From positions 992,001 through 1,056,000 of the forward strand of contig NZ_CP195793.1 in assembly GCF_051466335.1 (NCBI RefSeq): DNA of 64,000 nucleotides. The letters run 5' to 3'. The position numbers were made by a program, and so were the translations under genes. Source of the stretch: Planctomicrobium sp051466335 (GTDB taxonomy: Bacteria > Planctomycetota > Planctomycetia > Planctomycetales > Planctomycetaceae). This document shows positions 44,265 through 53,119 of the stretch, one piece after another; position 1 is the first letter of the stretch; every line of letters starts with the position of its first letter. The notes under the pieces were generated by a model. It was not told where the DNA came from, did no database searches, and worked only from the letters and a program-made list of their open reading frames with translations.

Positions 44265-44834
44265 TCAAATCAATTCGGCGAATCTCCGAAGACTCGACAC
44301 TGTTTGAGCCAGCCCCTGAGCTTCAAGGGTAGCGAGATATTCATCAACATCCTTGGGAGGGTTCTTTAGGCTTGCCCTGTGCCGCTTGGCGGCAGCACAG
44401 ACGATATTCGGTGCTAAGTCGAGCTGGAAATTCAGGAAGTCGTCGGGATGTAGTGCTTCGATGCCACAGGGCTTCAAGTCCTTTTCAGGAAAATCCTTGA
44501 GATTGAAAGTCACGATGAGATCGGCACCAGCGAGGATCGCTGCAGCCAAAACGTGTCGGTCGTCCGGATCCGGAAGCGTCAGTCCATCAATGAGGTTTTC
44601 GTAGCCGGTCACAACGCAATCCCGGACATTCGAGTTCATCAAATCGCGGGTACGTTTTAGTTGTTCTGGGCTCAAGTCCGGACGATTCTTAAGAACGTTT
44701 CTCGTCCATTCATCGTGAATGGCATCCGTCCATTTGGCGCGGTAAAGGTCCGTCATTGCGACACGCATTAGCAAGTCGCGGAGCGGAGCCGGATAAAGAA
44801 CGCACGCATCATACAGAACGGTGAAATTGCTCAC
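44265..44834 (-). CDS. PIN-domain toxin
   Basis: 189 residues. Putative Mg2+-dependent ribonuclease of the PIN family, with the acid set in order: Asp in VLYDACVLYP, Glu in IHDEWTRN, acids in LPDPDDRHVLAAAI and Asp in FNLKDFPEK. It is longer than VapC (~130) by a C-terminal helical extension. The start lies one base after the stop of the helix-turn-helix partner, in the order antitoxin-toxin. Target RNA unknown. Confidence 0.83.
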   Translation of the reverse strand: MSNFTVLYDACVLYPAPLRDLLMRVAMTDLYRAKWTDAIHDEWTRNVLKNRPDLSPEQLKRTRDLMNSNVRDCVVTGYENLIDGLTLPDPDDRHVLAAAILAGADLIVTFNLKDFPEKDLKPCGIEALHPDDFLNFQLDLAPNIVCAAAKRHRASLKNPPKDVDEYLATLEAQGLAQTVSSLRRFAELI

Positions 44835-44835
44835 T

Positions 44836-45309
44836 TCAATAGCCCATTCCTAGCTCCTGAGCCTGGGCCGCCAGTTCGTCCAGCGACGTCAGCCGGTTGC
44901 GGTCCATTGTCTCCTTGTACTCCATCAAATCCTTGAACAGGATGCGGCGATGAGTTCCGACCTTGCGATATGGAATAAGTTCTTTCTCCAGCTGCTCGAC
45001 AAGGAACGGGCGTGACACGTTCAAAATATCGGCAGCCTGCTGAGTGGTCAGCTCAGCATGAACCGGAATCAGCGTGACGGCATTCCCTTTCGCCATCTGC
45101 GTGAGTATGTCGTTAAGAAGGCGGAAGGCCGATTCCGGAATTAGGACAGTCTCTTCCGGCGCGTCCTCGGGTTGAAAACGCAGTTGGAGCGGCTTCTTGC
45201 GCTTGGCCGAGACGAAACGGGCAAGCCGTCGACTGCTCTCCTGCGCAAGAATCGCCTCATCCGGAGTCGGAGTAAAGGTTTCCGGAAAATCGCCAAGTAG
45301 TGTCGCCAT
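44836..45309 (-). CDS. Helix-turn-helix antitoxin (excisionase-type DNA-binding)
   Basis: 157 residues. C-terminal domain about 88-135 with LTTQQAADILNVSRPFLVEQL, an excisionase/MerR-type helix-turn-helix, then a wing. N-terminal half is a separate helical/beta region. Likely binds its own promoter and, in the usual arrangement, neutralises the PIN toxin that follows. Strong ribosome site GGAGGAG just before the ATG at 45309. Promoter at 45358-45386. Confidence 0.8.
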   Translation of the reverse strand: MATLLGDFPETFTPTPDEAILAQESSRRLARFVSAKRKKPLQLRFQPEDAPEETVLIPESAFRLLNDILTQMAKGNAVTLIPVHAELTTQQAADILNVSRPFLVEQLEKELIPYRKVGTHRRILFKDLMEYKETMDRNRLTSLDELAAQAQELGMGY

Positions 45310-45357
45310 GTGTTTTTCTCCTCCAATAGAAGCATATCGGACATTCGCAGCAAAAGC

Positions 45358-45386
45358 AATATTCGAAATATCCGAAAGGCGGTCAA
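45358..45386 (-). promoter_or_regulatory. Sigma-70-type promoter of the toxin-antitoxin pair
   Basis: Minus strand: TTGACC (45381-45386), 17-base spacer, AATATT (45358-45363). The -10 lies in an AT-rich inverted repeat (ATATTCGAAATAT, ~45359-45371) likely to be an autorepression site. Confidence 0.6.
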
Positions 45387-45603
45387 CGCGAACGTTGTGG
45401 CAGATTAATGTCGCTCACGTGCGTCCATTTCACTCTGAGGTCACTCTCAGGCCCCACTCAGAGCTGATTTGGGAGACCGTCCGTGCAACACCCGGCACCA
45501 CTGCGTCGAATGAAGAAATGGCATCTAGCCGTCTTTTGAGCTCCCCAGAGCGTAGGCTGGGCCGACAATTCGCGAAGCTCGTCGTAAGTTGCTGTGATCA
45601 AAC

Positions 45604-45643
45604 AAAGAAGGCTCGTTGCGAGTTACTGCAACGAGCCTTCTTT
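45604..45643. terminator. Strong bidirectional hairpin
   Basis: 16-base arms 45604-45619 and 45628-45643 pair perfectly around an 8-base loop, with T/A runs on both sides. It lies immediately beside the tRNA-Pro fragment. Confidence 0.85.
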
Positions 45644-45649
45644 CTTAAG

Positions 45650-45696
45650 TCGGGATGACAAGATTTGAACATGCGGCCTCTTGCCCCCGGTCAAGA
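45650..45696 (-). other. tRNA-Pro 3' fragment
   Basis: Minus strand reads an anticodon arm CTTGACCGGGGG-CAAG (a GGG anticodon with one base missing from the stem), T-arm GCATGTTCAAATCTTGTC and acceptor 3' side ATCCCGA. The 5' half (acceptor and D arm) is absent. This is the 3' part of a tRNA-Pro(GGG) gene, typical of the copy left by an element that integrates at a tRNA 3' end. Confidence 0.65.
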
Positions 45697-45755
45697 GGGC
45701 TTGGTGGAGGCGTCGTTCGTATGGTGTCGATTAGTGATGTCGATCGAGAGCCTAT

Positions 45756-45800
45756 AAAAACATCGCAATCCCCGGGATAGGTGACCCCGGGGATTGCGAT
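45756..45800 (-). terminator. Terminator of the Gfo/Idh/MocA gene
   Basis: 15-base perfect arms (45762-45776 with 45786-45800) followed on the minus strand by five T. Confidence 0.9.
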
Positions 45801-45823
45801 TCGTTCAAAATGCTACGTAACGA

Positions 45824-47170
45824 TTATTTGAGGTATTCGCCGTAGTTCTCGCGGTATGGCTTGTTGACCAGGTGCTGAACTTCTGGAGCGTTGGTCGCTT
45901 CCATCTTTTCTGAATCCCAGAGAATCTTGCGGCCTTTGCCTTCAGCTGCATCGTAGACAGCGAGGTTTCCGAGAAGAATGGTTTCTGTGAGTGGACCAGC
46001 GTAGTCTTCGAAGTTCGAAACAGCCTTCTTGCGCTCGCCAGTGATCGCCTGATGGAACTCAAGGAAGTGACCAGGTGAACGCTCGAATTCGAGTTCAGGT
46101 GCTGGAACCTCTTTGCCGTCCTTGTCGATCAGCAACCATGGTTCGCCGTAGTCGCCGGCTGAATAGAATGTCAGGTCTTCGCCGACGATGATCATTCCTC
46201 CGTTGGAGCGGAACTTCTGCCCGTTCAGCAGTGCTTCGTCTGGAAGGTTTCCACCGTCATACCACCAAACTGGAAGCGTGCCTTCACCGGCTGGGTGAGC
46301 GAACTCGAACTCGATCTTCGACTTCTGTGGGTAGCTGTCGCGGTTGTGACCAGAGCATTCAGCCTGAATGCTCTTTGGATCACGGAGATTGAGTCCAGCG
46401 AATGGAAGGTTGAACACGTGACAAGCCATGTCGCCGAGTGCACCGGTACCGAAGTCCCAGTACCCGCGCCATGCGAAGGCGTGATAGCCTTCTGCGTAGG
46501 GACGCTCTGGAGCAGCACCGAGCCACTCGTTCCAGTGGAGGAAGCCTGGGATTTCAGCTGGTTCTGGACGTGGACCACCCTGTGCCCAAATTGGACGATT
46601 GGTGTAAACGTGAACTTCTTTGATACGGCCGATGTGACCGCTCTGCAGCAGGGCAGCACCGCTTCGATGACCATCAAGGGCAGTTCCCTGATTTCCCATC
46701 TGTGTTGCAACGCCAGTTTCCTTGGCGATTTCTCCAAGACGGCGTGCTTCCCAGACGGTGTGTGTCAAAGGCTTCTGCGTGTAGCAGGCTTTGCCCAGCT
46801 TCATTGCGAGGGCAGTCGCAGGTGCGTGCATGTGGTCTGGAGTCGAGATGGTGACAGCGTCGATCTTATCGCCGAGCTTGTCGAACATTTCGCGGAAGTC
46901 GTAGAAGGTTTCCGCATTTTCGAAACCAGGACGAGCAGATGTCTTGGCAAGGGTGCGTTCATCGACGTCACAGATCGCGACGATATCGCCCAAGCTGGCA
47001 GCGTCTGCTGAATCGCTGGCCCCTTTTCCTCCGACACCAATGCACGCGTAACGAATCTTCGCGTTGGGAGATTTTTCCTCTGCGCGAGCAATGTTATTGC
47101 CAACCCAGACAGCAGCACCGATTGAGGCTGTTGTCGCCATGAAATCGCGACGATTCGTTTTCAGATTCAT
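45824..47170 (-). CDS. Tat-exported Gfo/Idh/MocA oxidoreductase
   Basis: 448 residues from ATG 47170. Tat signal with RRDFMATTA followed by a hydrophobic stretch. N-terminal Rossmann fold (KIRYACIGVGGKGASD), then family helix pair SIPDHMHAPAT-type (VTISTPDHMHAPA) and QKPLTHTVWEARRLGE, which contains the conserved Lys-Pro. C-terminal beta domain with a Trp/Gly-rich sheet. Exported enzymes of this type are abundant in planctomycetes and are linked with carbohydrate breakdown. The substrate is unknown. Confidence 0.92.
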   Translation of the reverse strand: MNLKTNRRDFMATTASIGAAVWVGNNIARAEEKSPNAKIRYACIGVGGKGASDSADAASLGDIVAICDVDERTLAKTSARPGFENAETFYDFREMFDKLGDKIDAVTISTPDHMHAPATALAMKLGKACYTQKPLTHTVWEARRLGEIAKETGVATQMGNQGTALDGHRSGAALLQSGHIGRIKEVHVYTNRPIWAQGGPRPEPAEIPGFLHWNEWLGAAPERPYAEGYHAFAWRGYWDFGTGALGDMACHVFNLPFAGLNLRDPKSIQAECSGHNRDSYPQKSKIEFEFAHPAGEGTLPVWWYDGGNLPDEALLNGQKFRSNGGMIIVGEDLTFYSAGDYGEPWLLIDKDGKEVPAPELEFERSPGHFLEFHQAITGERKKAVSNFEDYAGPLTETILLGNLAVYDAAEGKGRKILWDSEKMEATNAPEVQHLVNKPYRENYGEYLK

Positions 47171-47401
47171 GTCATTGACCTTCGTTTGAGGTAGGGCTCG
47201 TACTTCGAGTGTGGAAGAAGGAACCGGTAAGTTCGCGAAGAAAGATGTCGGATCGATCTTCACTTAATCGTACTTGAGGTGGCCCGCAAGTACAGGGTTG
47301 GCCCAAGAATACATCCTTGTGACATTTTACGCAGTTCGCAAGGTCGCCGGCCGTTTTCGAAGTTCGAGTTGAAAAGGTTGCAACTTGTTACAGCCGAAGA
47401 G

Positions 47402-48220
47402 TTAGCGGGATTTGTGTGCAACTGATTGCTCGATGTACTGCTTGAGCGGCATCCAGCGGATATCGTTGGATTTGATGAGTTGTTCCCATTTGTTGATCTG
47501 TGTGCGGTCAGCCGAAAGGAATTCCCACGAGAACTGGTGATCAGCACGCAGTTTCACCGGCTCTGCCATCATTAATTCCAAGTCGACCTGAGTCGGCAAG
47601 AGGTCATCTCGGCGCAATGTTTCATTGAGTTTGAGGCGAGCTTCCGGATAGGTGGAATTTGGACGCATCACGAAGTTCAGGCGAGCCGCCCAATCGGTGT
47701 AATCGAGGTATTGGCGGGCGAGTTGCGGGGTGTCGATCTTGGCGGTTTTCACTTGGTAGTTCAGGTGCTCTGACTTCATTTCGATCAAGTTTTTGTCGGT
47801 GTCTTTTGTCTCGTTGAACTCCGGAGAGAGTTGGAAGCGGACGAGAGCCTGAAGTCGCGCATCTTTTGGGTTCTCAAGTGGCTTGAGTCGGTCGAGATAG
47901 GAAAGTGATTCCAGTTTGGCGGACTCGAGGTGATGATTGATCTCGGAGAACGGAACCTCTGTCGCAGTGGAACTCTTCGAGATAATGACGAAACGGTGGT
48001 GGACCGGTTCGAAGATGACGACTTCTCCCGAATCCTCCATGTAGTCATAGACTTTGCCTGCATGAAAGAGCGTCAGGCTTCGAGAAATCACGCGAGGAGA
48101 GGCTGGCTTGCTGACTTCAGAAACGGAAGTGTAGACGCGCATGTTCTGCGCAGACGCTGAGTTGAATCCGACAATGCAGATGAACAGGGCAACTGTCGAG
48201 ACGAGTGGGCGTGAGAGCAC
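47402..48220 (-). CDS. Secreted protein of unknown function
   Basis: 272 residues from a GTG with GGAGG six bases upstream. Signal peptide with core LVSTVALFICIVGFNS and likely cleavage after SASA. The mature protein is mixed alpha/beta without cysteine; segments such as VYDYMEDSGEVVIFEPVHH and WAARLNFVMRPNSTYPEARL look conserved in kind. No family recognised; proteins of this layout occur in other planctomycetes to my recollection. Confidence 0.6.
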   Translation of the reverse strand: MLSRPLVSTVALFICIVGFNSASAQNMRVYTSVSEVSKPASPRVISRSLTLFHAGKVYDYMEDSGEVVIFEPVHHRFVIISKSSTATEVPFSEINHHLESAKLESLSYLDRLKPLENPKDARLQALVRFQLSPEFNETKDTDKNLIEMKSEHLNYQVKTAKIDTPQLARQYLDYTDWAARLNFVMRPNSTYPEARLKLNETLRRDDLLPTQVDLELMMAEPVKLRADHQFSWEFLSADRTQINKWEQLIKSNDIRWMPLKQYIEQSVAHKSR

Positions 48221-48677
48221 TGGAGCCTCCGGGAAGCTACTGCGGCTGGAATGTTCGGGATTGGAAAGACAGGTAGACGATTCGTCGCCGGTGGGCTTCG
48301 AAGTTCGGGTGAAGGGCCGAGTTCATTGAAGGCTCGGCCGAGGGGGGCTGGAATGTAAGTTTGATACCAACGAATCAGCAAGGTGAATTCCAATTGGTTA
48401 CTTCATTCAAGAGCAATCTTCAGCTGAGTTTGCGGTGATATTGCGGCAGGAGCGTGTTGAAATTCGAATGAGAACCGATATTCATGTCTAAAATGGAATC
48501 GGGAAGTTTGGCGTCTGAACGGCAAAATATGCCGGAATCGGTGCCCGCCTCGACTCTGGGAGAGATGAACCGATCAAATCCGCAATCGGTTTCGCCAATA
48601 CTTTTCACGCTGGTTGGTGTTTATTGGTTATAGTGGGGGCAGGCGAGAACTCAAACTTGGTTGATTGGAGTTGAATC
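48221..48677. other. Intergenic region, no gene recognised
   Basis: Divergent promoters for the secreted protein (leftward) and the dioxygenase-like gene (rightward). A 7-bp inverted repeat (48315-48321 with 48333-48339) lies near the leftward start. A TATAGT is visible ~40 bases before the dioxygenase start, without a good -35. Confidence 0.4.
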
Positions 48678-49421
48678 TTGAAACGCAGGCATTTTCTTCA
48701 AACCGGTGTTGCAGCTGGTTCCTTGTGGCTGACTCCTTCCTTGTTCGCTGAACTTCTCACAGAGACACCAAGGATGACCGAAGGGCCGTTCTATCCGGAC
48801 AAACTCCCATTGGATCGCGATAACGATCTGCTCATCGTTGGGGAGTCGATGGATCCCGGATTGGGAACCGTCACGCACCTTACTGGACGTGTTCTGAGTG
48901 CCAGTGGGGAACCAGTACGGAACGCAATTGTTGAAATCTGGCAATGCGACAACAACGGAGCCTATTTGCACGCAGGCACCGACAACGACGAGAGTCGCGA
49001 CAAGAATTTTCAAGGGTATGGACAGTTCCAGACGGATAAGGATGGCAACTATCGATTCAGGACGATCAAACCTGTTCCGTACCCCGGCCGCACCCCGCAT
49101 ATCCACTTTGGTGTGAGTCGTCGAGGGCAGCGCGTGTTGACGACGCAGCTATTCGTCAAAGGCGATCCCGGAAATGATCGCGACGGAATCCTGAAAGCCA
49201 TCAAAGATCCTAAGGCTTTGGAAAATGTGTTGGGAGATTTTCAGCCCGTTCCGGATTCAAAGATTGGTGAACTCGCTGTTAATTTCGATCTGATTCTCGG
49301 TCTGACTCCGAATGAAGATGAACACGGACACGATGACGGTTCCCACGGAGTTGGCAAATCGGATCGTGAAAGCGGTTCATTGTTTGGACCACGCGGACCG
49401 GGGGGGCGTCCTCGCAACTAG
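48678..49421 (+). CDS. Secreted intradiol ring-cleavage dioxygenase-like protein
   Basis: 247 residues from a TTG with GGAG eight bases upstream. Tat-type signal KRRHFLQTGVAAG. The body is the protocatechuate 3,4-dioxygenase fold: iron ligands Tyr in GAYLHAG, Tyr in VPYPGRTPHIHFG with the two His of HIH. These are the Tyr-Tyr-His-His set of catechol-type intradiol enzymes. The last ~40 residues are His/Asp/Gly-rich and probably disordered. Export is unusual for an enzyme of this kind, but planctomycetes commonly export such folds. Aromatic ring cleavage is a family-based inference. Confidence 0.83.
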   Translation: MKRRHFLQTGVAAGSLWLTPSLFAELLTETPRMTEGPFYPDKLPLDRDNDLLIVGESMDPGLGTVTHLTGRVLSASGEPVRNAIVEIWQCDNNGAYLHAGTDNDESRDKNFQGYGQFQTDKDGNYRFRTIKPVPYPGRTPHIHFGVSRRGQRVLTTQLFVKGDPGNDRDGILKAIKDPKALENVLGDFQPVPDSKIGELAVNFDLILGLTPNEDEHGHDDGSHGVGKSDRESGSLFGPRGPGGRPRN

Positions 49422-49581
49422 CCCCAGTCTCTGTGGATGTCGCGCCGCCAGCTTCATTGAGTAGTCATTGACTGAACACTGAACTCAGGAGTCGTGTCAG
49501 CAGGCGAGGTTCCAGCGAAGCCGTGTTGTGGCGTGAATCACAAACTTGGCTGTGCGGGATCCTCGCCTGTTTGCGTTCAGC

Positions 49582-51162
49582 TCAGTTGGCACCTGACGTG
49601 AAGTAATTGATGATCGCCGGATACTGCTTGGAATAGAAGACCAATAGACTCAGCCCCAAATAGAAAACGGAACACCCGAGCACTCCAAGGTTCTGAAACC
49701 ATCGAGGACGGATTGGCTTGGGGAGAAGTGTGTTGTTGATCCAGATCAGCTGAAGTGCGGTGACGCCTAATGCGATGTTGTTCAGATTCGCAATCACGAT
49801 CGTCATCAGCTTCGGGGTTCCGTACACGCTGAACAGGTAGGCGCAGATCAGCGACCAGACCACGTAGCAACCGAGGATTGAATAGTAGATCCACTTGACC
49901 TGATTCGGTTGGAAGGTTTCCCGAACCCGTTTATTTCCAGTCCAGATGGCATCTGTCCACCGCCGGCTGAAATCGTCGACGATAGACAACTGACTCGGGA
50001 GCATCACTGCCAGGCCGGCCCAGAGTGCAGCGATCCACAGGCACTTTGCCATGAACGGCGAAATCGGGGCCAATCGCATTCCATCTGCAGTGATGATCGC
50101 CTGTGCCCAATCGAGTCCGCTGTCCTTGAGTGTCGAGAAATTCGCGAAGTAAATCGACATCAGGGCCGGGAGTGCCATTCCCATGAAGCAACCCGGTCCC
50201 CAGATGAAGACCTGATCGGTGAGGATGTACTTCCACCAGCCCTTCCAGCGTCGCAGATTCTCTTCGGTAAGTGGGAAGACTGTCCCGGTGTGGCTGAGCG
50301 TGACATTCTTTCCTCCAACTGCGCTTGCAATCGCTCCGACGAGTTTCCCCATCCCCCAGCCTTTGTCTCTGACGAAGTTGCTGTAAGTTGAGTTCGCAAG
50401 CCCACCTCCCCCAGCGTAGCCAGCGAAGGCTGCCAGAACCGCGATGTTTGCAAGGTCAATCGCAGGCCATGCGCCATTCTGCTGGTAGTAAGTGAAGGCA
50501 TTGACCAGAGTATCTTTTCCTTCCGGTGTCGAAACCGGAACGTGTCCGAACTTCACAAACCCACTGAAAATACTGACCCAATCCTGGAACGGGGTGAAGA
50601 AGACACCAATGAACAGGCAAAAACCGAGAATGAACAGGACCTTGACCGTCATGATCGCTTGCAGCATGTTGTAGATCTTCCCTCCAACGAGGACGGGAAT
50701 CACTACAGCAATGAGACAGGCGTAGGATAGGGCTGTGACAAGCCCCTGATCTTCTACCGTTGGAGGACGGTCGAGATAGAGAGAAGCAATGATGGCTGCG
50801 GCGTGGGTTGAAAGCCCCGGGATCAGAACATTGAGATTCAGGAAGACCATGGCCGTCATCCAAAATCCCGGTCCGGGAAACTTTCTCATGAACCCCGTGA
50901 ACACCGGTTCGCCGCAATAGAGAGCGTACCGCCCGCATTCCATATTGTAGAAAATTTGCAGAATGATGGCGACGGTGGCAACCCACATGAGACCACCACC
51001 GTATCTGGCTGTGATCTCCGGGCCGAAGAGCCACTCACCGCCACCAATCTGAATTCCCATCATGACGATTCCAGGGCCAATGAAACTGGTCCAATTTCGC
51101 CATTTGAGTGGAGTTGGTTCCGGGAGATCAGCAGTGTTCCACGGGGGTATGACGTTGGCCAT
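49582..51162 (-). CDS. Nramp-related transporter lacking metal-site motifs
   Basis: 526 residues from ATG 51162. About 11-12 hydrophobic helices in the LeuT-like pattern of Nramp transporters. The Nramp metal motif DPGN in helix 1 reads GPGIVMMGIQIGGGEW, and the MPH motif of helix 6 reads FAGYAGGGGLANST. So the usual metal ligands are missing, while the general fold and Gly-rich breaks are kept. Adjacent genes are catabolic enzymes, so the solute may be an organic acid. Transport substrate not known. Confidence 0.72.
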   Translation of the reverse strand: MANVIPPWNTADLPEPTPLKWRNWTSFIGPGIVMMGIQIGGGEWLFGPEITARYGGGLMWVATVAIILQIFYNMECGRYALYCGEPVFTGFMRKFPGPGFWMTAMVFLNLNVLIPGLSTHAAAIIASLYLDRPPTVEDQGLVTALSYACLIAVVIPVLVGGKIYNMLQAIMTVKVLFILGFCLFIGVFFTPFQDWVSIFSGFVKFGHVPVSTPEGKDTLVNAFTYYQQNGAWPAIDLANIAVLAAFAGYAGGGGLANSTYSNFVRDKGWGMGKLVGAIASAVGGKNVTLSHTGTVFPLTEENLRRWKGWWKYILTDQVFIWGPGCFMGMALPALMSIYFANFSTLKDSGLDWAQAIITADGMRLAPISPFMAKCLWIAALWAGLAVMLPSQLSIVDDFSRRWTDAIWTGNKRVRETFQPNQVKWIYYSILGCYVVWSLICAYLFSVYGTPKLMTIVIANLNNIALGVTALQLIWINNTLLPKPIRPRWFQNLGVLGCSVFYLGLSLLVFYSKQYPAIINYFTSGAN

Positions 51163-51339
51163 GTTACGCCTTTCCAAGCGTCGGTAGCGCAGTACCACCC
51201 GGCGTCCGCAGAGAGACGTTCAAAACGTCCGGACTGTGTCGCTGAAAGGCTGGTACTGCGTCGTCTCAAGGAGACGTCAAGTTTCAGTTGTTACTCGAGT
51301 AGCGAGGAATCCCCCGCGTTGCACCCTGCGAGTTCCAAC

Positions 51340-53064
51340 TTAGTAAAGCACGATCGCTCTCCCGGGAGTTCCGTGGCAGTCACGGATCTTCAGGGCTGCA
51401 AACAGGAAGTAAGCATCTTTGGGAATATTCTCGAAGTTCTGCAGGAATTGAACTCCGACCATTTCTTGAGTCCCGAGTGCCCAGTAAGTCATGAGGGCAC
51501 GACGAGGTTCAACTCCTCCAAGGTCCGGGGCGTCGCTGGCGAGACATCGGATGCCTCTTTTCTTTAGGAAATGGACCACATCCGGACCGGGAGAAGGCCA
51601 ACCTTCTTTGTCCCCTCGCAGTGGATCAGTCCAGAGTCCCTTCGCGCCTTCGCTGAAGTGGTCGGCAAGGAAACCTGTCTTGAAAAGAACGATGTCACCC
51701 GGATTGAGTTTACCATAACGGTCTTCATAGCGTTCAATTTCAGTGATGGTGATTTCAGGAGACTTCGGCCATGTTCCGGGCTCGGTGCTCCCTACCAGAT
51801 GGCTGACATCAATGACTCGAGTGGGCCCGCAAGTCCAACTGAGTGGAACTTTCTCTGCAGTCATGGAACTGTGTCCGCGAGGCCCGTACTTCTTTTCGTA
51901 GTCTTCAAGCCATCCACGGACGACCGGCGAATATGCAGGAGTCTCGGACTCTGGCGGGAGAGCGTAGGAAGGGGGGACAAGATTGGTTCCAGTCATCGAG
52001 TCCATGAGGTGGGTATGATGCCACATATCCAGATAGTCGTTGTAGAGGAAATCGATCTTCAGGTAGACCTGACGATGTTCTCCGGTGGCGACTCCCGGAT
52101 TTGTGAGGGGAGCGCCAAATTCCAACGTCGGTGAGAGGTCAATGGCCCGTTTGTGTTTGACCGCTTCTATTAAACGTTGAGGAACGTCTCCACCAACAAT
52201 CGAGAATGCACGACTTTCGCTGTACGGCCCCCCTCGATGTTTGGGAGCCAGAATGCAGTAGAACGCTCCGGTTTCCGGGATGTCTCCCAGAGCAGTTGCG
52301 CCCTCGGTCCAGATCATTCCATACTTCAATCCAGCGTAATGAGTTGGCTCTGCCAGATCCGGCAAGGGGCCCATGCTCGCACTGTCCGTTCCAAGCGTCA
52401 GCACTCCCTTTTGTCCCAGGTACTCCATGCAGTCAGGGTCTGGGTCCGGATAACCGGGAGCCTTGCGATCGAGGATGTCCGGAAGGAATCGACCCCCTTC
52501 TGGAAGCGGTCGATAGTACTTGTCCGAGAAATCGCTCCGGAACAAGACGACATCACCGAATTTGACGGGTCGATGTTTCTTTTCGAACGCCTTTACAAAG
52601 TCGGAAGTGACCAACGGACTGACTCCATTGGGGGCTTTGTCTAAAAGGTCACGAACATCAACAACGCACGCTTCTCCTCCAAACTGCCACGGTTCAATGA
52701 CGTCGGTGTAGGCGAGGCCGAATGGGCCCGACTTCTCGCGTTTCAATTCTGGACGGGCAGCAGAGTGAGGGGGCACATCCAGTTGGGTTCCGGTATTCCC
52801 ATCGATCATCAGCACATCGACGTTGTAAGCGGATGTCGGTCCGATGACTCGCTCATGAGTCAGCTGAAATCGGGGGAATGGCTCAGTCGGCCAAGTGCAC
52901 GGGAACTCTGGAGCGATCAATAGCGAGTGATCGACGAATCGAGGAGATTCCGCATTTTCTGTTGGCAGTTTGTCTTCTGCGTGGAGCATGAGACAGAATG
53001 CGGGGATAGTGATCCCGACTTGAAGTATCAGTCGCGTAGCCGTAGTGACGGAAAATCTCTGCAT
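51340..53064 (-). CDS. Secreted tandem cyclase-family protein (KynB-like, two domains)
   Basis: 574 residues from ATG 53064, with a signal peptide (hydrophobic core near residues 10-27). Two copies of the cyclase/kynurenine-formamidase fold: the first carries DGNTGTQLDVPPHS and the second DSMTGTNLVPPSY, in place of the metal motif HxGTHxDxPxH. Both domains share the later pattern GDVVLFRS/GDIVLFKTGF and GTDSAS/ASDAPD. The second His of copy one is Gln, and copy two has lost all the motif's His and Asp. Fusion and signal suggest an exported role in the cluster; activity uncertain. Confidence 0.75.
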   Translation of the reverse strand: MQRFSVTTATRLILQVGITIPAFCLMLHAEDKLPTENAESPRFVDHSLLIAPEFPCTWPTEPFPRFQLTHERVIGPTSAYNVDVLMIDGNTGTQLDVPPHSAARPELKREKSGPFGLAYTDVIEPWQFGGEACVVDVRDLLDKAPNGVSPLVTSDFVKAFEKKHRPVKFGDVVLFRSDFSDKYYRPLPEGGRFLPDILDRKAPGYPDPDPDCMEYLGQKGVLTLGTDSASMGPLPDLAEPTHYAGLKYGMIWTEGATALGDIPETGAFYCILAPKHRGGPYSESRAFSIVGGDVPQRLIEAVKHKRAIDLSPTLEFGAPLTNPGVATGEHRQVYLKIDFLYNDYLDMWHHTHLMDSMTGTNLVPPSYALPPESETPAYSPVVRGWLEDYEKKYGPRGHSSMTAEKVPLSWTCGPTRVIDVSHLVGSTEPGTWPKSPEITITEIERYEDRYGKLNPGDIVLFKTGFLADHFSEGAKGLWTDPLRGDKEGWPSPGPDVVHFLKKRGIRCLASDAPDLGGVEPRRALMTYWALGTQEMVGVQFLQNFENIPKDAYFLFAALKIRDCHGTPGRAIVLY

Positions 53065-53119
53065 ACTGCGTCCTCGACAATTGAAGTTCAATCCGGCATT
53101 CATTAATGCGTTCATAGCA

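Noticed and set aside
46295..47011. Long open frame (238 residues) opposite the Gfo/Idh/MocA gene
   Set aside because: Antisense shadow of a strongly conserved gene; no ribosome site and no domain similarity.
49909..50391. 160-residue frame opposite the Nramp-like transporter
   Set aside because: Antisense to membrane helices; Cys/Pro/Ser-rich and without motif.
51571..52134. 187-residue frame opposite the double cyclase gene
   Set aside because: Antisense frame created by the codon pattern of the real gene; composition is not protein-like.
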